A stretch of 64,000 bases of DNA from positions 620,001-684,000 of the forward strand of contig NZ_LT703001.1 of assembly GCF_900149705.1 (NCBI RefSeq), given 5' to 3'. The notes beneath the pieces were generated by a model that was given only the letters and a program-made list of their open reading frames with translations, ran no database searches and was not told where the DNA came from. This stretch comes from Sphingorhabdus sp. Alg231-15 (GTDB taxonomy: Bacteria > Pseudomonadota > Alphaproteobacteria > Sphingomonadales > Sphingomonadaceae). Of this stretch, positions 60,801 through 64,000 are shown one piece after another. Within the stretch, counting starts at the first letter, position 1. Every line of letters starts with the position of its first letter. The translations under genes were made by a program, and so were the position numbers.

Positions 60801-61454
60801 ATGGATATTATTTTGCTTGAACGAGTCGAAAAACTGGGCGGCATTGGCGACGTCGTAACCGTGAAAAACGGTTATGCACGCAATTTTCTGCTGCCTAACA
60901 AGAAAGCCTTGCGCGCTAACGAAGCGAACAAAAAGGTTTTCGAAGCCAACCGTGCGCAGATTGAAGCGGACAATGAATCGAAACGCAAAGACGCCGAAAA
61001 AGCGTCCGGCAATGTTGATGGCAAACAGATCGTTTTGATCCGTGCCTCTTCCGCCAGCGGCCAGCTTTATGGTTCAGTTTCGGTTCGTGACATCGTCGAA
61101 ACATTGGCTGCCGACGGTGCCAGTGTTGAGAAAAGCATGGTGATCCTCGAAAAACCGATCAAAACGCTTGGTGTTTTCGACGTTCGCATCCGTTTACACC
61201 CTGAAGTTTCTGTCACTGTCGAGGTCAACGTGGCCCGCTCTGACGATGAAGCTGAGCTACAGAAAGACGGCATCGACGTGATCGCCCAGATGTTTGAAGA
61301 AGAGCAGGCCGAATTGGCTGCTGCGGCTTTGGCACCGGAAAGCGAAGATGACGGTGAAGAAGCTGAAGCAACAGAGGCTGACGAAGCTTCAGATGAAGAC
61401 ACTTCCGAGGAAGCGGCTGAAGAAACAGAAGAAAGCGCTGAAGACAAAGAATAA
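60801..61454 (+). CDS. rplI: 50S ribosomal protein L9 with acidic C-terminal extension
   Basis: Protein of 217 residues. The first ~150 are the usual L9: LERVEKLGGIGDVVTVKNGY, ARNFLLPNKKALRA, the long connecting helix and the C-terminal domain with SVSVRDIVETL and PIKTLGVFDVRIRLHPEV. The last ~50 residues are strongly acidic (Glu, Asp, Ala, Ser; no Lys until the end), which standard L9 (about 150 residues) lacks. It closes the rpsF-rpsR-rplI operon, before a strong terminator. Confidence 0.96.
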   Translation: MDIILLERVEKLGGIGDVVTVKNGYARNFLLPNKKALRANEANKKVFEANRAQIEADNESKRKDAEKASGNVDGKQIVLIRASSASGQLYGSVSVRDIVETLAADGASVEKSMVILEKPIKTLGVFDVRIRLHPEVSVTVEVNVARSDDEAELQKDGIDVIAQMFEEEQAELAAAALAPESEDDGEEAEATEADEASDEDTSEEAAEETEESAEDKE

Positions 61455-61474
61455 TATTTGTCAGCAAGTGATTG

Positions 61475-61527
61475 AAAAGCCCGGAGCTGGTGCGTTACAG
61501 AGTAACAATCCGCCTCCGGGCTTTTTC
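61475..61527 (+). terminator. Intrinsic terminator of the rpsF-rpsR-rplI operon
   Basis: A perfect 12-bp stem AAAAGCCCGGAG (61475-61486) / CTCCGGGCTTTT (61514-61525), with a long loop and a T-run on the right arm. It ends 18 bases before the next start codon. Confidence 0.85.
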
Positions 61528-61544
61528 TTAGGATTGAGGGCATA

Positions 61545-62594
61545 TTGACCAATAGCTGGCAAAATCAGTTTTCTCAGGATGCTCGGCTCCTGACCCATCT
61601 GGTTGATCTACCTACCGATCAAGTGCTGTTATCGCATTTGACGGAAGACGACTATCGCAAGGCAAGCTTTCTCGATCAGCGCATCATTACACCGCAATTG
61701 CGGCGACAGCTGGTTCCATGGGCGGCACTGTCCAAGGTCAATCTGCCCCAAGGCGTCGTGCCGCAGTATATTTTTCATATCGGACATGTCGGATCGACGT
61801 TGCTTTCACGGCTGCTCGGGGAAATTGATACCGTACTCGCGCTGCGGGAACCGCAGCTTCTACGCACCTTATGTGAAATCTCCCAAATACGACACGAGCC
61901 GGAAAGTCCATGGTCGCCGGAAGTCTATGAAAAACGCTTTTCCGAAACCGTCCGTTGGTTATCGCGTGCATTCCATCCTCATCAACGGGTGATGATCAAG
62001 GCGAGCAGTTTTGTTAGCGAATTGGCTCCACAGCTACTGGCAATGCCAACGGAAGCGTTGTTTCTTTACGCTCCGCTCGATCGTTACATCCCCACCATAT
62101 TAGCTGGTGAGGCATCGGTTCAGGAAACGCACATGATGGCCGGTGCCCGTCTCAAAAGACTGACCCAACATCTGGGTGAACCGCCTGCACGGCTTTGGGA
62201 GTTATCATTAGCCCAGCGCGTTGCAATGAGTTGGATGTGCGAACTGGTGACGCTTTTCGTAGCGCAGAAGACAAGCCAGTCGGCCAAAATCTTGTGGATG
62301 GATTTTGAGGCATTTCTCGACACCCCCCAAGATCAATTGATCACCGCCGCATCACACTTCAATCTTGATCTGTCAGAGCAAAAAGCGGCTGAACTGGTAG
62401 CGGGGCCCATCATGTCTTCCTATTCCAAAGCACCGGAACATGATTATAGTCCCAACTTGCGTCAGGAATTGCTGGCAGAAGCCAACCAAAACTATGCCGC
62501 TGAGATACGTGCCGCGATAGTGTGGACGGAAAAAATAGCCACCAACTTTCCTCTGGTAGCCGATGCGATGCAATGGATTGAAACGAGAAAATAA
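61545..62594 (+). CDS. Sulfotransferase-like protein
   Basis: Protein of 349 residues. The nucleotide-binding loop near residue 78 reads FHIGHVGSTLLSRLLGEIDT, a P-loop variant like that of sulfotransferases that use PAPS. RVMIKASSFVSEL and FLYAPLDRYIPTILAGEA resemble the later PAPS-binding region. The start is TTG at 61545 behind GAGGG; no ATG is usable nearby. The target is unknown. It overlaps the next gene (TAATG), so it works with a PKHD-type hydroxylase and probably with the peptidase that follows. Confidence 0.75.
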   Translation: MTNSWQNQFSQDARLLTHLVDLPTDQVLLSHLTEDDYRKASFLDQRIITPQLRRQLVPWAALSKVNLPQGVVPQYIFHIGHVGSTLLSRLLGEIDTVLALREPQLLRTLCEISQIRHEPESPWSPEVYEKRFSETVRWLSRAFHPHQRVMIKASSFVSELAPQLLAMPTEALFLYAPLDRYIPTILAGEASVQETHMMAGARLKRLTQHLGEPPARLWELSLAQRVAMSWMCELVTLFVAQKTSQSAKILWMDFEAFLDTPQDQLITAASHFNLDLSEQKAAELVAGPIMSSYSKAPEHDYSPNLRQELLAEANQNYAAEIRAAIVWTEKIATNFPLVADAMQWIETRK

Positions 62595-63250
62595 TGTTTA
62601 AGCAGCTAAAATTACTCGACCAAAGCCAGGTCAATGAAATCAAAAAAATCGCCAGTAGCGGTCAATTTGTGGATGGGAAGATCAGCAATCCCCATTCAAA
62701 GGTGAAAAACAACCTGCAACTGCATGATCTGGAAGCCTACAACAAAACATCGAAGATTCTCCATGATGCACTAATGTCCAATCCGGAATTCACAGATTTC
62801 GCTTTTCCCGAGAAGGTCGCTCCTCCACTGATCACTCGCTATCAACCCGGCATGCATTATGGGCTGCACGCGGATAGTGCGATCATTCCCCTGCCCGATG
62901 GGCCCATTCGATCAGACATTAGCTGTACAATTTTTTTGAATGGCCCCGAAGACTATAAAGGTGGGGCATTGTATGTGACTCAAGGTGAAGCCGGCATGCG
63001 CTTCAAGGGCGTTCCTGGAACTGCCATCGTCTATCCATCCCATACTTTGCATGAAGTCGAAGCGATCTCGCAAGGTGAGAGAATGGTAGCGATTACCTTC
63101 ATTCAAAGCCGCATCCGCGATGTCATGAAACGCAACCTCATGTACGAGTTGAACGAAGTTGCGGCACTGGAAGGATTAAATATGCGCGATGAAAACTACA
63201 CCCGCATGCAAGCGCTGCAATATAATCTCATGCGTATGTGGATGGAGTAG
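62594..63250 (+). CDS. PKHD-type Fe(II)/2-oxoglutarate hydroxylase (PiuC/YbiX-like)
   Basis: Dioxygenase of 218 residues. Iron ligands are His and Asp in MHYGLHADSAII near residue 95 and the distal His in YPSHTLHEVEAI near 155. The 2-oxoglutarate Arg is in QGERMVAITFIQS. The family N-terminus is clear (SGQFVDGKISNPHSKVKNNL) and the C-terminal IRDVMKRNLMYELN fits. PiuC proteins are often linked to iron-siderophore uptake genes. Here the partner is a sulfotransferase-like gene, so the hydroxylated target is open. Confidence 0.88.
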   Translation: MFKQLKLLDQSQVNEIKKIASSGQFVDGKISNPHSKVKNNLQLHDLEAYNKTSKILHDALMSNPEFTDFAFPEKVAPPLITRYQPGMHYGLHADSAIIPLPDGPIRSDISCTIFLNGPEDYKGGALYVTQGEAGMRFKGVPGTAIVYPSHTLHEVEAISQGERMVAITFIQSRIRDVMKRNLMYELNEVAALEGLNMRDENYTRMQALQYNLMRMWME

Positions 63251-63312
63251 CAATTCCAAATCTTCCAATTTAGCGCTATATTTTTACATGTTGGGCATTA
63301 GTGTATCTATCC

Positions 63313-64000
63313 ATGCGATTCATATATAAAGTGCTTCTACTGCCGCTGTTGACTATTTTTGCATGGAACGGTCCAGCGAATGCAAATGAACTTCCACCTC
63401 TTAAAGCTTATGGCGAATTGCCTTCGTTAGAGAGAACTGCAATCTCAGCAACGGGCAGATATTATGCCATTGTCACCGCTGACAAAGACCAGAGACGACT
63501 GATAATATTAGAGGGCAAAGATCGGCTTTTGAGATCGATAAACCTCGGAACAATCAAGGTTCGCGACGTAGATTGGGCCGGTGATGAATATATAGTGGTC
63601 ACGGCTTCACAGACAGAACGAATGGGTCGGGGCTTCGCAGCAAATAAGGGGGAGTTTATGCAAGTGTTCATTCACTCCCTGCTGAAAGATGAAGATGCCT
63701 GGGTCTTCGAAAAGCAGGCGAGGATCGCGAATGCTATTTTTGGACGCTATGGCTTGCGAAAAATTGATAACCGTTGGTCTGGTTATTTTGGAGGAATGGC
63801 GCTCGAAATCGACAATAAACTCCGTTCAAACCGAACCACCACCTATCGTGAGCGGGTCTTCAAAATCGATCTTGATACAAAATCCGACAGTTTGGTCGAC
63901 GAACAGACGAGTGATTTCAGAGCCTATAGCGACTGGGTTCTGGAGGAAAACGGGCAAGTCGCTGCCAAGCTCAACTTCAACACAGAGAATGGCAAGTGGG
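63313..64000 (+). CDS. Prolyl-oligopeptidase (S9)-type peptidase, N-terminal part (truncated by window end)
   Basis: The frame from ATG 63313 is open to the last base, giving about 229 residues. A signal peptide (MRFIYKVLLLPLLTIFAWNG, cleavage near ANA-NE) is followed by a beta-propeller-like region with LPSLERTAISATGRYYAIVT and VRDVDWAGDEYIVVTA. These are typical of the N-terminal domain of secreted S9 peptidases in sphingomonads. The catalytic domain lies outside the window, so the call rests on the N-terminus only. It is 62 bases after the PKHD gene. Confidence 0.65.
   Translation, partial: MRFIYKVLLLPLLTIFAWNGPANANELPPLKAYGELPSLERTAISATGRYYAIVTADKDQRRLIILEGKDRLLRSINLGTIKVRDVDWAGDEYIVVTASQTERMGRGFAANKGEFMQVFIHSLLKDEDAWVFEKQARIANAIFGRYGLRKIDNRWSGYFGGMALEIDNKLRSNRTTTYRERVFKIDLDTKSDSLVDEQTSDFRAYSDWVLEENGQVAAKLNFNTENGKW

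Overview
The window is chromosomal DNA of an alphaproteobacterium, most likely a sphingomonad (Sphingomonadales, something like Sphingorhabdus or Parasphingorhabdus). This rests on family-level recognition: a ChpT phosphotransferase of the CckA-CtrA relay, rluD next to rpoH, a trigger factor with a long Lys/Ala tail, a stand-alone gatCAB operon, a pyrB gene paired with a metal-site-less dihydroorotase homologue, and many secreted TPR/SPOR proteins. Base composition and style look even throughout. I see no insertion sequence, prophage or CRISPR array. The only hints of local mobility are three copies of a short palindrome near the GST and GFA genes.

Layout. 1-3.1 kb: dapF (3' end)-mtaB-ftsY-yciB, an operon with ATGA overlaps. 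3.1-5.9 kb: sodB, a PuuD-like membrane protein and an acyltransferase-3 protein. 6.0-10.7 kb: a phage-shock (psp) locus with divergent pspF, a good sigma-54 promoter, a small secreted or membrane ORF, pspA, pspB, pspC and then six more small one-helix proteins that look like copies of the PspB/PspC coiled-coil module. 10.7-15.3 kb: sufE with a SecD-head protein, a J-domain protein, a GST, rnpB, and the JAMM-chpT-amidase operon. 15.3-18.0 kb: rluD, rpoH, mtgA. 18.1-23.8 kb: GFA and cupin proteins, clpX, clpP, a divergent second ClpP, tig, tRNA-Leu(UAG). 23.9-28.8 kb: two secreted unknowns and gatCAB. 28.9-32.8 kb: DUF3089 hydrolase, ruvX, pyrB, pyrC-like. 32.8-38.8 kb: SPOR/TPR lipoprotein, an RHH-like protein with a ParA ATPase, Sel1-SPOR protein, serB, miaA. 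39-42.7 kb: ilvB-ilvH-unknown-ilvC. 42.7-44.7 kb: BLUF photosensor and a YHS / Cys-rich / YHS secreted cassette. 45-48.4 kb: leuA with a possible leucine attenuator, a nitronate monooxygenase-like protein, an unknown. 48.4-54.3 kb: fatty-acid cluster fabD-GNAT-fabG-unknown-acpP-fabF-mltG. 54.4-57.1 kb: APH-like kinase plus acyl-CoA dehydrogenase. 57.2-59.9 kb: lipoprotein pair and a carotenoid oxygenase. 60.2-61.5 kb: rpsF-rpsR-rplI. 61.5-64 kb: sulfotransferase-like protein, PKHD hydroxylase and the start of an S9-type peptidase.

Most genes are core metabolism and envelope housekeeping. The parts most worth following up are the expanded psp operon (six extra PspB-like proteins behind one sigma-54 promoter), the YHS / Cys-rich / YHS cassette, the ParA plus RHH-like pair beside SPOR proteins, and the APH-kinase/acyl-CoA dehydrogenase pair. 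Annotations are from reading the sequence and recalled family features only. No database search was run.
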